Source: Saccharicrinis sp963677345 (GTDB taxonomy: Bacteria > Bacteroidota > Bacteroidia > Bacteroidales > Marinilabiliaceae). Taken from it: 64,000 nucleotides of DNA. The translations under genes and the position numbers were made by a program. The DNA lies in contig CAXXLC010000028.1 in NCBI GenBank assembly GCA_963677345.2, forward strand, positions 486,628 to 550,627, in the 5' to 3' direction. The notes under the pieces were generated by a model. It had not been told where the DNA came from. It saw only the letters and a program-made list of their open reading frames with translations, and made no database searches. Positions 8,135 through 18,700 of this stretch are shown here, piece by piece (the stretch's first letter is position 1; each line of letters starts with the position of its first letter).

Positions 8135-8686
8135 TTACTCAGCAGCAGGAGCTTCTGATTCATCAGTAGCTTCTGGTGCTTCCTCTGCAGCAGCCTCTGC
8201 AGTTGCAGCTTCAGCTTCAGCAGCTAACTCAGCGTTCTTTTTGGCAATAGCTTCAGCTCTTTCACTGTTAATTTTTGCTTCACGCTCAAGATTTGCTTTA
8301 GCAGCATCAGCAGCTTTTCCTTCAAGACCATCAATCTTAGCCTGAATTTTAGCTTGCTTTTCAGTTAACCAAGCTCCAAATCTTTTCTCAGCTTCAGCCT
8401 CATCAAAAGCACCTTTTTTAACACCGTCTAATAAGTGTTTTTTCATCATAACACCTTTATACGACAAAATTGCTCTTGCTGTATCAGTTGGTTGTGCTCC
8501 GTTGCTTAACCAAGTTAAAGCTTTATCGAAATTTAAATCGATTGTAGCAGGATTAGTGTTTGGATTGTAAGATCCAATACGCTCAATGTACTTACCATCA
8601 CGTGGTGATCTGCTATCTGCTACCACAATGTGGTAGAAAGCGTTTCTTTTACGCCCGTGCCTAGCTAATCTAATTTTTACTGGCAT
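8135..8686 (-). CDS. rpsP: 30S ribosomal protein S16
   Basis: S16 is a primary structural protein of the small ribosomal subunit. The first 85 or so residues (MPVKIRLARHGRKRNAFYHIVVADSR is the family start) are canonical. The protein is then extended to 183 residues by a helical, Ala/Glu-rich low-complexity tail ending EAPAAE; longer tails of this type are common in Bacteroidota S16. The start at 8686 is chosen because it begins exactly with the conserved MPVKIRL; an upstream in-frame ATG at 8743 falls on the promoter element and is unlikely. Confidence 0.95.
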   Translation of the reverse strand: MPVKIRLARHGRKRNAFYHIVVADSRSPRDGKYIERIGSYNPNTNPATIDLNFDKALTWLSNGAQPTDTARAILSYKGVMMKKHLLDGVKKGAFDEAEAEKRFGAWLTEKQAKIQAKIDGLEGKAADAAKANLEREAKINSERAEAIAKKNAELAAEAEAATAEAAAEEAPEATDESEAPAAE

Positions 8687-8740
8687 GTGTTTAAATTTTA
8701 TTTGTTTTACAAATGTTGCAAAAACTCTGTTTTGCGGCTG

Positions 8741-8748
8741 CAAAGTTA
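8741..8748 (-). promoter_or_regulatory. Candidate -7 element TAACTTTG for rpsP
   Basis: Read on the minus strand it matches TAnnTTTG exactly and lies 55 bases before the rpsP start, giving a leader of about 50 bases. Confidence 0.6.
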
Positions 8749-8795
8749 ATAATTATTTTATAATGCAACTTGTTTGAAGTAAAATAATTACACAT

Positions 8796-9582
8796 TTAAT
8801 CCAATACAAATTTCTCAATGATATCTAAAACCCCATCTTTATTATTATCAGGAGCTTCAAACGAAGCAATATCCTTAATTTTTGGATGAGCATTTTCCAT
8901 AGCATAGCTGTACTTTGCCATCTGCAACATTTCCAAATCATTCAGATAATCCCCAAAAGCCATTGTTTCATCATTTGAAACACCGAGTTTCTCCTGAACT
9001 ATTTTAAGTGCCATTCCTTTATTCACTCCAATTGGCATAATATCTATCCAATAATCACTTGAAGGAGCAATAGCTAAATGATCTGCATATTTTTGCCACA
9101 CATCCCAACTATTTTCTCTTCCATGTTTTAGTATCAAATAAGGCAATTTTTAAAATGGTTTCATCTAAATCCATTAAATCATCTACAATAGAAAGTTCTT
9201 TGTAATATTTGCTTGCTTCAGGTAAAAACTCCTCCTGACTCTTTTCAATATATGAGGTTTCTACTCCACAAACAGTAATATTCACACCCTCAATAGAACG
9301 CACATCTTTAATTATAGATCTTACAAATGAAATATCTAAAGGCTTTACTACAATCGGATCTTTATCAATATTAATAAATGCTCCATTATCGCATATAAAA
9401 AGAATGTTGTGATCAAAGAAATCAAATTGTGGCTTTAATGAATAAGACGGTCGTCCACTAGCCACAGCAAAATGAATCCCTTTTTCAGCTAATTTTTGGT
9501 ATATATGTTGAAATCTGGGAGAGAGTTCCTTTTCGTCATTCAACAATGTTCCATCCATATCAGAAACAATTAATTTTATCAT
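8796..9582 (-). pseudogene. HAD-family (Cof-type) phosphatase, frameshifted
   Basis: The gene begins MIKLIVSDMDGTLLNDEKE with the HAD nucleophile motif DMDGT, and its 3' part carries the motif-IV GDYLNDLEML and the Lys of GVNKGMALK. The two parts are in different frames. Removing one A from the AAAA run near 9131-9134 joins FDTK to HGRENSWDVW and gives a normal protein of about 260 residues. It is either a single-base insertion in the genome or a consensus error. If intact it would be a cytoplasmic sugar-phosphate or flavin phosphatase of Cof type, substrate unknown. Confidence 0.8.
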
Positions 9583-9586
9583 ATTA

Positions 9587-10657
9587 TTATCTTTTAAATA
9601 CTTCTTCACCCTTACCCGACATATAAAAATCAATAATTAACTGAACCATACTGCCATAATCAGCAATTCCTTTTTTTATATTATTTGATTTTAGATACGC
9701 ATCATTTACTTTACGGGCAGCATTATCTATTTTTTCACTTCTGAGTTTTTGCCAATATTTTCTTCTTGCTTTATAATCCTCTACAACTTCAGGTCTGATT
9801 GTTTCTATTAATTCCTTTCGGTTTTCCAAATCTTTAGATTGATATATAAAAAATCCCAGAGCATATAACCAACCACTATAATTTGCAAAACGATCATCTG
9901 TATTAACAGTAATCATCCACGCATAAAAGTTAGCTTCCCCCTCACTTGTTATTCCTAGCTGATGACTCATTTCATGAGCTGTCACTATCGGTATATCCCA
10001 AACAGATAAATATGAATTGATATGTACTTCATTAAAAAAAGGGCCATAATATCCTAAAATAGAAGCCTTGGCAAAAAAATCACTAAAAGAAATATTCTTT
10101 ATTCGCCTGCTGCCATTAGGATAATTTACATGTAAAACATCTTTTAGCTGATCAATAGTCGATTCTAACTTAGATTGATAATTAACTGTATCTTTTCCAA
10201 CAAATGAGATATAGGAATTGTTTGTTTGCTCTACTACTAATTTAAATACTTCTACAAATACTTTATTATCGGCCTTTGTTTTTTCAATATCGAGACGATG
10301 ATGAGCATCTTGCCTGTAATAATTGAATCCCCAGAACCAATAAAACATAAAATAAACAAGAGCTAATAATTGAAAAATCTTAAGAACCAACCATAGAATC
10401 TTTTTCTTTTTTATAATGACTAAGACAATTCCCAGAATCAACAAAATAACAATGGTAACATAAAACACATCGTCAACAGAAAAAGGGAATAACTTAGAAA
10501 ATCCCGAAAGCAAAGATGCCATTACAGGATAAATCGATTTCGAATAAATATTTTCAGTTATTTCCGGATTATTTTTAAATAACACCAATAACAGAAATGT
10601 ACAAATTGCTAAAAGAAACGGAATATATTGTTTATAATATCTTTTGAAGTGATGCAT
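9587..10657 (-). CDS. DUF3810 family membrane metalloprotease-like protein
   Basis: The 356-residue protein has membrane segments near residues 13-28, 65-83 and 90-110, then a soluble domain with a zinc-protease motif His228-Glu229-x-x-His232 and downstream acidic residues in SEGEANFYAW (240-248). This is the layout of the DUF3810 family found in Bacteroidota; the substrate is not known. It ends four bases from the start of the HAD gene and is divergent from mpl. A peptidase function is inferred from the motif only. Confidence 0.8.
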   Translation of the reverse strand: MHHFKRYYKQYIPFLLAICTFLLLVLFKNNPEITENIYSKSIYPVMASLLSGFSKLFPFSVDDVFYVTIVILLILGIVLVIIKKKKILWLVLKIFQLLALVYFMFYWFWGFNYYRQDAHHRLDIEKTKADNKVFVEVFKLVVEQTNNSYISFVGKDTVNYQSKLESTIDQLKDVLHVNYPNGSRRIKNISFSDFFAKASILGYYGPFFNEVHINSYLSVWDIPIVTAHEMSHQLGITSEGEANFYAWMITVNTDDRFANYSGWLYALGFFIYQSKDLENRKELIETIRPEVVEDYKARRKYWQKLRSEKIDNAARKVNDAYLKSNNIKKGIADYGSMVQLIIDFYMSGKGEEVFKR

Positions 10658-10700
10658 TGCATGGATTTGAAAGGTATTCTTATTACTTTCGCTTTAGCAA

Positions 10701-10708
10701 CAAATATA
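10701..10708 (-). promoter_or_regulatory. Candidate -7 element TATATTTG for the DUF3810 gene
   Basis: It matches TAnnTTTG on the minus strand, 44 bases before the DUF3810 start, inside the 97-base divergent gap with mpl. Confidence 0.5.
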
Positions 10709-10754
10709 ATGCTAATTTGTATGCTGATTTTTAACTCTTGATATAATTTAAGTT

Positions 10755-12110
10755 ATGCATATACATTTTATTGCAATTGGTGGAGCAGCTATGCACAATT
10801 TAGCCATTGCTTTACTTTCAAAGGGATATAAAGTTACAGGGTCTGATGATGAAATATTTGATCCTTCAAGAAGCAGATTAGAAAAGCACGGTTTGCTACC
10901 AGAACAATTCGGTTGGTTTCCAGAAAAAATTAATGATCGGATTGATGTTATTATACTAGGAATGCATGCAAGAAAAGACAACCCGGAATTAGTAAGAGCT
11001 CAAGAACTTGGTCTGAAAGTTTATTCTTATCCCGAATACCTTTTTGAACAATGCAAAAACAAAAAGAGAGTAGTTATTGGTGGTAGCCATGGTAAAACAA
11101 CCATAACCTCAATGATTATGCATGTCTTGAAAACACTAGACTACAAATTTGATTACATGGTGGGTGCCCAAATTGAGGGATTCGATACAATGGTTAGCTT
11201 AACACACGAAGCTCCGATTGCCATATTTGAAGGTGACGAATATCTTTCTTCCCCTATTGATCTTCGTCCTAAATTTCATTGGTATAAACCTCACCTTGCT
11301 CTTTTAACTGGTATTGCCTGGGATCATATTAACGTTTTCCCCACATGGGATAATTACGTGGAACAATTTAAAATATTTGCAAATTCTATAGAGAAAGAAG
11401 GTACATTAGTATGGTATTTATTAGATGAAGAACTTCAAAAAATTTCTAAAATACTAAGACCCGACATTCAGTCATTAGCATACGATGAAATTGAATCTAA
11501 AGTAGAAGAAGGAAAAACAAGCATTACATTTAATGGTAAAAAGTATTCATTATCAATCTTTGGAGCACACAACCTACAGAACTTAAACGGTGCACGCATA
11601 GTATGTGCAAAACTTGGCATTTCAGATGAATTGTTTTTAGAAGCTATTTCATCTTTTAAAGGTGCAGCCAAAAGATTACAAACTTTAAAAGAAACAGCAA
11701 AATCAACAATTTATTTAGACTTTGCACATTCGCCTTCAAAGCTAAAGGCTACCATTAATGCAGTAAAAGATCAAAACAAAGAAAGAACGCTAGTGGCTTG
11801 TATGGAACTTCATACTTTTAGTAGTTTAAATAAGGATTTTCTGCCTCAATATAAAAACACAATGGATAAAGCGGATATTGCATTTGTTTATTTCAATCCC
11901 AAGGTAGTAGAACATAAAAAATTACCAAAAATTACAATAAAAGATGTTACTGACGCATTCGCATCCGATAATATTATTGTTTTTGATGACACAGAAAAAT
12001 TACAAAAAAAACTAAGAAATATTCAATGGGAAAATAAGAATTTATTATTGATGAGTTCTGGCAATTTTTCCGGTATTAATTTTAATACATTTTGTGCAGA
12101 GCTTATATAA
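10755..12110 (+). CDS. mpl: UDP-MurNAc:L-Ala-gamma-D-Glu-meso-DAP ligase (Mpl-type)
   Basis: The enzyme re-attaches the recycled tripeptide to UDP-MurNAc in peptidoglycan recycling. It begins with the MurC-like nucleotide fold (IHFIAIGGAAMHNLAIAL), has the ATP loop GGSHGKTTITSM (109-120), the middle-domain motif IFEGDEYLSSPIDLRPKFHWY and the ligase C-terminal domain with YLDFAHSPSKLKAT. The 451-residue length fits. DEYLSSP and the lack of neighbouring mur genes favour Mpl over biosynthetic MurC, but the two are close relatives. Confidence 0.88.
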   Translation: MHIHFIAIGGAAMHNLAIALLSKGYKVTGSDDEIFDPSRSRLEKHGLLPEQFGWFPEKINDRIDVIILGMHARKDNPELVRAQELGLKVYSYPEYLFEQCKNKKRVVIGGSHGKTTITSMIMHVLKTLDYKFDYMVGAQIEGFDTMVSLTHEAPIAIFEGDEYLSSPIDLRPKFHWYKPHLALLTGIAWDHINVFPTWDNYVEQFKIFANSIEKEGTLVWYLLDEELQKISKILRPDIQSLAYDEIESKVEEGKTSITFNGKKYSLSIFGAHNLQNLNGARIVCAKLGISDELFLEAISSFKGAAKRLQTLKETAKSTIYLDFAHSPSKLKATINAVKDQNKERTLVACMELHTFSSLNKDFLPQYKNTMDKADIAFVYFNPKVVEHKKLPKITIKDVTDAFASDNIIVFDDTEKLQKKLRNIQWENKNLLLMSSGNFSGINFNTFCAELI

Positions 12111-12120
12111 ATTAACACAA

Positions 12121-12150
12121 CTATAGAATAGGAGATACACTATTCTATAG
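12121..12150 (+). terminator. Perfect hairpin after mpl
   Basis: CTATAGAATAG (12121-12131) and CTATTCTATAG (12140-12150) pair over 11 bp around an 8-base loop, 10 bases after the mpl stop. No T-run follows at once. The second arm is also one of the two direct repeats that flank the element at 12151-12298. Confidence 0.55.
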
Positions 12151-12309
12151 TCTGTCCATAAAATCCGATAACTTCGTTACGCTTAATTCGAAAACAGTCA
12201 TTTACAATAGTAAACTCCCTGATTTTCAAAATTGCGCAAGCCTTGTTCTCGAACTTTCTGAACAAGACTCTCAAAAAACTTTGACATTTAGACAAGCTCT
12301 ATTCTATAG
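12140..12309. mobile_element. Candidate MITE-like element flanked by 11-bp direct repeats
   Basis: A 148-base non-coding segment (12151-12298) lies between two exact copies of CTATTCTATAG (12140-12150 and 12299-12309). Its ends show weak inverted similarity (TGTCCATAAA against TTGTCTAAA read inward from the other side). It contains the small palindrome TTTACaatagTAAA and no ORF. This fits a short non-autonomous insertion with a target duplication, but only one copy is in the window, so mobility is inferred. Confidence 0.45.
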
Positions 12310-12694
12310 CTGTATTAACCTGTGTTCTATTATAATTTTAGAATTCAGGTTATTAATATAGTTTTCAAACATTTAAATATCCTAAAAAACTATTCACTGT
12401 AATTCATCTTTATATTAAATCTACCCTCTTTGTATAATACTGTATATCTTACACTTAAACTTTGTCACGCTTTTGTCACGCTTAAAAAGGAACACTATGC
12501 ACTGGTAAATCGTATATTAATTAGAAAAAAGATATTTAACAACACCTTTTTTTATTAAAACTTTATTATCAACATTTTGTATATTATATATAAATTTTTA
12601 AACATCATATTCAAGATACTGTAAATACAACTATTTGCCATTTCTGCTAAGAGTTAGATCACGAAAATCAATCACTAACTAAAAATTAAGAGTC
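12310..12694 (+). other. Gene-free region before the SpoIIAA/STAS-like gene
   Basis: AT-rich sequence without a convincing ORF. It starts with a hairpin (AACCTG..TTCTA / TAGAA..CAGGTT, 12317-12351) that doubles as the second copy of the short dispersed repeat at 4620-4656. The directly repeated phrase GTCACGCTT occurs twice near 12464-12482. No clear -7 element was found. Confidence 0.5.
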
Positions 12695-13126
12695 ATGATA
12701 CAATACAATTTCAATCAGGAAAAAAATTACATTGAAGCAACCTTTACAGGAAAAATAAATCAGGGAGAAATAGTAAACTACATAAATTCTTTAATGAAGG
12801 AAAATCAACTTCCCGAAAACCTTAAAGGAATAATTGATGCAAGAGAAGCATCATTTAATATACATCCTGCTGATTTATATAATATACTTTCAGAAAACGT
12901 GAAGATGTTTTCACGCTTTAACTCGCTTAAAGTAGCCATCATTATAAAAAATCCTGTTGACACGGCTTTGGCAATGATTTTTACAAGATTAATCCAGCTT
13001 GAAAGATACCTTTTTAAAGTATTCACAACAGAAACAGCTGCTGAAAGATGGATTAATGAAAGAATCAATAATGAAAACAAAAAGTACCCTAACAATACAT
13101 TTGTTAGAAATATCATGCCCAATTAA
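12695..13126 (+). CDS. SpoIIAA/STAS-like hypothetical protein
   Basis: The 143-residue soluble protein has a pattern of beta-strands and amphipathic helices (IEATFTGKINQGEIVNYI, LKGIIDAREASF, LKVAIIIKNPVDTALAMIF, FTTETAAERWI) similar to Bacteroidota SpoIIAA-like/STAS-domain proteins, which usually act as small regulatory or lipid-binding modules. No catalytic motif is visible. It stands alone between a gene-free gap and a bidirectional terminator. Assignment is by fold impression only. Confidence 0.55.
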   Translation: MIQYNFNQEKNYIEATFTGKINQGEIVNYINSLMKENQLPENLKGIIDAREASFNIHPADLYNILSENVKMFSRFNSLKVAIIIKNPVDTALAMIFTRLIQLERYLFKVFTTETAAERWINERINNENKKYPNNTFVRNIMPN

Positions 13127-13147
13127 GTCAGTTTGATTCTCATAAAA

Positions 13148-13175
13148 AAGGGGTTAGCAAACCAACTAACCCCTT
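13148..13175. terminator. Bidirectional terminator between the STAS-like gene and ahcY
   Basis: AAGGGGTTAG and CTAACCCCTT form a perfect 10-bp stem with an 8-base loop between two convergent genes. An A-run lies on the left, which is a U-run for minus-strand transcripts. Confidence 0.85.
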
Positions 13176-13195
13176 AACGCTAATAGTATCTATAA

Positions 13196-14620
13196 TTAAT
13201 ATCTATAATGCTCAGGCTTGTATGGTCCTTCCTGCGGAACACCAATATAATCAGCCTGTTCATTTGTAAGTTGAGTAAGTTTTACACCCAATTTAGCAAG
13301 ATGTAAACGTGCGACTTCCTCATCTAATTTCTTAGGCAAAGTATATACTCCTACTTTATAATCCTTTTGCCAAAGTTCTAACTGAGCTAATGTTTGATTT
13401 GTAAAAGAATTACTCATAACAAAACTTGGATGGCCTGTTGCATTTCCCAGATTTACCAAACGACCTCTTGAAAGCAATATAATTGCGTGGCCATCAGGAA
13501 ATTCAAACATATCAACCTGAGGCTTAATATTAGTTTCCTTAATTCCAGGATATTTTTCTAATTTCTCTACTTGAATTTCATTATCAAAGTGACCTATATT
13601 ACAAACAATTGCCTGATCTTTCATTTTTTCCATATGAGCAATCGTAATGATATCTTTATTTCCGGTAGTAGTTACAAAAATATCGGCTTCTGCTAAAGCA
13701 TCTTCTGTTGTTGTAACTTCATATCCTTCCATTGCAGCCTGTAACGCACAAATAGGATCAATCTCTGTAACCAAAACTCGTGCTCCAAAACCACGCATAC
13801 TTTGTGCACAACCTTTACCTACATCTCCGTAACCACAAACTAAAACAGTTTTACCGGCGACCATAACATCTGTACCACGCTTAATTCCGTCAGCCAAACT
13901 CTCTCTACAACCATAAAGATTATCGAATTTAGATTTTGTTACTGAGTCATTTACATTTATCGCAGGGAAAAGTAATTCTCCTTTTTCCATCATGTGATAT
14001 AAACGGTGTACTCCTGTAGTTGTTTCTTCACTAACTCCCTGACACTTTTCTGAAGCTTTAGTCCAACGAGTAGGATTTTTAGCTAATTCTACTTTTAAAC
14101 GAGCAATAAGTTCACGAAAATCTTCTCCTTCTTCAGAAACATCTTTATCTAAAATAGTACTATCCTTCTCAGCATCTACTCCTAAGTGAATCATCATAGT
14201 AGCATCACCTCCATCATCAACAATAAGATCCGGACCTTCTCCATTTCCAAAATCTAAAGCTCTTTCGGTACACCACCAATACTCTTCAAGAGTTTCACCT
14301 TTCCAGGCAAATACAGGTACCCCAGCCTTTGCAATAGCAGCAGCAGCATGATCCTGAGTACTATAAATATTACAGCTACACCATCTTACTTCTGCACCTA
14401 ATTCAACTAAAGTTTCAATTAAGACAGCTGTTTGAACAGTCATATGAAGAGAACCCATAATCTTTGCACCTTTTAAAGGTTTAGATTCTCCATATTTTTC
14501 TCTTAGTGCCTTTAAACCTGGCATTTCTTTTTCAGCTATTTCGATTTCTTTTCTTCCAAACTCAGCCTCTGCCATATCTTTCACTTTGTATGGAAGAGCA
14601 TCTGTTAAAATTTCAGACAT
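13196..14620 (-). CDS. ahcY: Adenosylhomocysteinase
   Basis: The enzyme hydrolyses S-adenosylhomocysteine to adenosine and homocysteine, which links methylation to the methionine pool. The protein is 474 residues, has the NAD site GKTVLVCGYGDVGKG near 257-271, the conserved CNIGHFDNEI, and the C-terminal NAD-binding tail ending PYKPEHYRY. All key segments are intact. It lies just downstream of ribF, with a promoter element of its own between them. Confidence 0.96.
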   Translation of the reverse strand: MSEILTDALPYKVKDMAEAEFGRKEIEIAEKEMPGLKALREKYGESKPLKGAKIMGSLHMTVQTAVLIETLVELGAEVRWCSCNIYSTQDHAAAAIAKAGVPVFAWKGETLEEYWWCTERALDFGNGEGPDLIVDDGGDATMMIHLGVDAEKDSTILDKDVSEEGEDFRELIARLKVELAKNPTRWTKASEKCQGVSEETTTGVHRLYHMMEKGELLFPAINVNDSVTKSKFDNLYGCRESLADGIKRGTDVMVAGKTVLVCGYGDVGKGCAQSMRGFGARVLVTEIDPICALQAAMEGYEVTTTEDALAEADIFVTTTGNKDIITIAHMEKMKDQAIVCNIGHFDNEIQVEKLEKYPGIKETNIKPQVDMFEFPDGHAIILLSRGRLVNLGNATGHPSFVMSNSFTNQTLAQLELWQKDYKVGVYTLPKKLDEEVARLHLAKLGVKLTQLTNEQADYIGVPQEGPYKPEHYRY

Positions 14621-14645
14621 ATAAAAGTATTTTTGTTTTAGAATG

Positions 14646-14653
14646 CAAAATTA
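14646..14653 (-). promoter_or_regulatory. Candidate -7 element TAATTTTG for ahcY
   Basis: An exact TAnnTTTG match on the minus strand, 26 bases before the ahcY start. Confidence 0.5.
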
Positions 14654-14688
14654 GTAAAAAAAGACTAAAGTCTCAGATAATTATAAAA

Positions 14689-15630
14689 TTAGCATTTATA
14701 CTCATTAAGTATATTCCGTATATTTTGTTCATCAAGTTTAAGTTGAGCGACTAAAGCTTCCAGCCCAGAAAACTTCTCTTCATCACGAACTTTTTTGATA
14801 AAAGAAACAGTTACTTCTTCTGAATAAATATCCTGATTAAAATCCAATATATGAACTTCAATAGTTAATTCATAATCACTACTATTTACCGTAGGACGAA
14901 CGCCAACGTTTAACATTCCTCCATACTGCTTACCTATAACATTAATATAACATGCGTAAACACCCTTACCCGGAATTAACTTATAATGTTCGTTTGGTTT
15001 AATATTAGCAGTAGGATATCCAAGTTTTCTTCCTAATTTTTGCCCACCGGTAACAGTCCCGAATATAGAATAGTTATACCCTAAAATTTTATTTGCCTGC
15101 AGAACCTTACCCTTTTTTAAAAGTTTTCTGACAACGGTTGAACTAACCGCTATGTCATCCTCATAAACAGCTTCCACTCGCGATACATTAAAATCATATT
15201 TTTCGGCTAATTGTTTATACACATCAAAGTCATGTACTCTATCCCTGCCAAATCTATGGTTATACCCAACTACGAGGTGCTTCATCTTGATTTTTCCGAT
15301 CAGGATTTCAACAATAAATTCTTCAGCAGTTTTGGAAGCAAGTTCCTTATCAAATTGCAAAAGAAACAATTGCTCAATTCCCTGTTGACTAATTACCATT
15401 GTTTTTTCATCTAGAGTAGTAATAAACTGAAGGGAGTCATCATCTTTATTTAATACCATTCGTGGATGAGGCCAAAATGTTAAGACCGTAGGTATAAGTG
15501 AATGATTCTGAGCTACCTCTATCACATGACTAAGCAGTTTTTTATGGCCGGCGTGAATTCCATCAAACATACCTAAAGTAACAACTGTATTTCTACCTTT
15601 ATATGAATCGGGATTAGAAAAAACCTTCAT
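14689..15630 (-). CDS. ribF: Bifunctional riboflavin kinase / FAD synthetase
   Basis: The N-terminal adenylyltransferase domain shows VVTLGMFDGIHAGHKKLL (about 16-33) and the RKLLKKGKV segment. The C-terminal kinase domain begins near residue 185 with GTVTGGQKLGRKLGYPTANI, where the PTAN motif binds riboflavin and Mg-ATP. It converts riboflavin to FMN and FAD. The length of 313 residues is normal. No FMN riboswitch is visible upstream. Confidence 0.94.
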   Translation of the reverse strand: MKVFSNPDSYKGRNTVVTLGMFDGIHAGHKKLLSHVIEVAQNHSLIPTVLTFWPHPRMVLNKDDDSLQFITTLDEKTMVISQQGIEQLFLLQFDKELASKTAEEFIVEILIGKIKMKHLVVGYNHRFGRDRVHDFDVYKQLAEKYDFNVSRVEAVYEDDIAVSSTVVRKLLKKGKVLQANKILGYNYSIFGTVTGGQKLGRKLGYPTANIKPNEHYKLIPGKGVYACYINVIGKQYGGMLNVGVRPTVNSSDYELTIEVHILDFNQDIYSEEVTVSFIKKVRDEEKFSGLEALVAQLKLDEQNIRNILNEYKC

Positions 15631-15651
15631 TTTACTTATTTAATTTGGCCA

Positions 15652-15659
15652 CAAAATTA
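15652..15659 (-). promoter_or_regulatory. Candidate -7 element TAATTTTG for ribF
   Basis: An exact TAnnTTTG match on the minus strand, 22 bases before the ribF start. Confidence 0.45.
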
Positions 15660-15737
15660 CTCTAAAAATTGAGAATATGTATTAATTATCTTTAATACAG
15701 TATCAAGTTTAAACAACAACAAAAAATGTATCAAGCA

Positions 15738-18700
15738 TTACACCTTATTAATTTGCCTTGTAAACGCCTTACGCAACTTAAATCTCTCAAAGTACCTGAT
15801 AACAAAGTTCAGTAAATCAAAATAAAGGGTAAAATACAATATGATAGTTGAAAGCCATATTGCCATTACATTAAAAAAAGGAGTTGGAACTACAATACCA
15901 CCAAAAAGTTTGTTAGGAGCAAAAAAATGCGCTCTTCCCCATTTGCCGGTTCCATTTCTTAACACAGGATCTTTTTGAGAAACATAACCATCCGGTGTTA
16001 AAACCAATTGTTTCAATTCTGCTTTATTCAACAATATAGTTGACAACTTATCATTATCATATTCTTGTTTAAGCTGATAAACTTTAGAAGATTCACCTAA
16101 CTTATCCACTAAATCTCGATATGTATTATCTTTATGTTTTTTAAACTCTTTATACCTATCCTGATAATAAATCTTTAACTGATCTATCAATTGATCAATT
16201 TGATTAAAGCCATTTTCCGAAAATTTAATTGCTGTTTTAGAAATTAGTTGAGACGTACCAGCGTCACCCAGATTTTTGATCTTATCGATTTCTTTTTTAA
16301 CAATATCAAAATTTTCTTTTGCTCCTTTTACATCATGCTCAAGGAAATACTTTTTACTTTTTAAATTATGCTGCTTTAATCTAGGCAATAACAAAGAAGA
16401 GTAATATGAAGCTTCACTGATTTTTTGCTCGTCTCTAAAGAAATGTTTTTCGTACTCGTTATTCTCATATTGATTTACAGCCAAAGCCTCATAAGCCCAT
16501 CTCGATGTCATTAAATCTCCTATGCGAGGTACATATTCAGATGCCAACATGGTCTTATGCAGCTTATTAAAATCAACGATAACTCCACTAAACAATAATT
16601 GAGGAACTAATATTAATGGAATTAATATATATATGGCAACTACTGATTTTAAACCACTACTAATATTGAGGCCTACCATATTTGAAAAACAAGCAGTAGT
16701 AAAGAGTATCATCCAATAACTAAAGTTTAATCCTTTAATTTCCAGAATACTATTTCCTATCAACACCAAACTTAAAGTTTGTATTGCAGAAATACCAAAC
16801 ATGATGACAATTTTACTATTAAGATATGATGAACGACTTAAATTAAGAAAACGCTCCCTCTGCAATAGCTTTCTGTCTTTAATTATTTCTTCGGCACTTA
16901 CATTTAATCCTAAAAACAATGACACAACCACTGCCATAAACAAATAAGCAGCAATATTATCATTATCACTAAAAACGTATTTTGTAGGATCTATGGCTGT
17001 ACCACTGATATACTTTGTAAAATAACCCAGAATAATAGCTAAAATTGGAGCCTCTAAAAAATTAATCAGCATATACTGCCTGTCTTTCCATTTCGCAAAG
17101 CTATCCCTGTAAGTATATATTAAAAACTGCTGTAATCTTCCTGGAATATTATAAAGGTTATGGGGTAACTTTTCAATCTTTTCAGGTTTGTTGGACTTTT
17201 TCCAATCAAACTGACTTTCTAATTCACTTTTATAATACTGATACCACTCAACAGGTTTAACCTTTCGTTCCCTAATCAATCGACCATTGGCATCCACCAT
17301 ACGAGCCTCGATTATTCGAAGCGGTTGTTCTACCTTAACATTACCACATAAGTAGCACTCACTATCCTCAGGATTTACATAGTTTGCCTTTTGCTTAAAA
17401 TAAACAATGGCATCCATCGGATTACCATTAAAAATAATATATCCACCCCTGTCAATTATCAATAGCTTATCAAGAAGTTTATATAAATCAGATGATGGTT
17501 GATGTATATTAATAATAACTAACTTTCCTTTTAAAGTTTGTCGTTTTAATAATACCATAACCTTTTCAGAATCCATAGAAGAAAGACCTGAAGTAGGTTC
17601 ATCTACAAATAATATAGAAGGCTCACGAATTAATTCAAGTGCAATATTTAAACGTTTCCTCTGACCACCACTTAAAATTTTATTTAAAGGATTACCAACA
17701 ACAAGATTCCTGGCTTCAATAAGATCAAAGTCTTTTATAGCATTATCAACTAATTCACTAATTTCTTCAACGGTTTTATCACTAAAACACAATCTTGCAT
17801 TAAAGAACAGGTTTTCAAAAACGGTTAACTCCTCAATCAAAAGGTCTTCCTGAGGCACATAACCAATTACCCCTTTAAGAGCTTCCTTATGATCCCTTAT
17901 ATTTAGACCATTAACGTGAATTGAGCCGCTGGAAAGTTTATAATTCCCATTCAAAACATTAAGCAAGGTAGATTTTCCACTTCCACTTCCACCCATAATC
18001 CCAACAAGTTGACCAGACCTTCCAGAAAAACTAAAGGGATGGATCCCTACTTGTCGATCATTAAACTTATATTCTACATCCCTTGCTTTTAATAAAATCC
18101 TTCCTTTATCAACTTTCTGAACAAAAAGCTCTGCCACCTTTCCATAATATACAGGTGCCATTCTGGAAGTTTTAATAACAGAACCAACCGATAAGATATA
18201 AGCATTATTCCTATCAACCTTATGTCCATTTAGATAAAGATTTCGATCACCAGAATAACGAAATATAAAGGTATGTGTACTCTCTATATAAAGTACCCAA
18301 ACATATATTTGTTGCTTGGGGTTGTAAAGATGTTTAAATCGGGGTAAAGGAGCATTTTCCTGACCTGAAATCACCAAGACTTTTTCTGGAGTTTCAACCT
18401 CCATAGGCCCTTTTAGGATAAAGGCTTTCAAAAGCTGATAGTCATCAGTGTTAATTAACATCCCTTTCGATAATTTATCGACGACTTCCTCTCCTATTTC
18501 ACTAATTTTCTCTTCTTTTCTAATAAACTCAAACAATTGAACGAAAACCCATACTTTTGATTCTTGCTCTAGTTCCTTATTAAGCTCTTCACATATATGA
18601 TTTATCTGATCGTAATTATCTGAAGATTGCTGTTCTACCTCAGATTGAATAGGGCTATAGGAGTACCTATGAAACTGCTTTATATAAAAATCAAACCTTT

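Noticed and set aside
10755..12110. Biosynthetic MurC instead of Mpl
   Set aside because: No mur/fts cluster is present and the sequence pattern fits the recycling ligase better, although the families are close.
12805..13122. Open frame of 105 codons opposite the SpoIIAA/STAS-like gene
   Set aside because: It lies wholly antisense to a better-supported gene and shows no domain.
14621..15737. FMN riboswitch for ribF or SAH riboswitch for ahcY
   Set aside because: The upstream gaps are too short and A/T-rich and contain only -7 elements.
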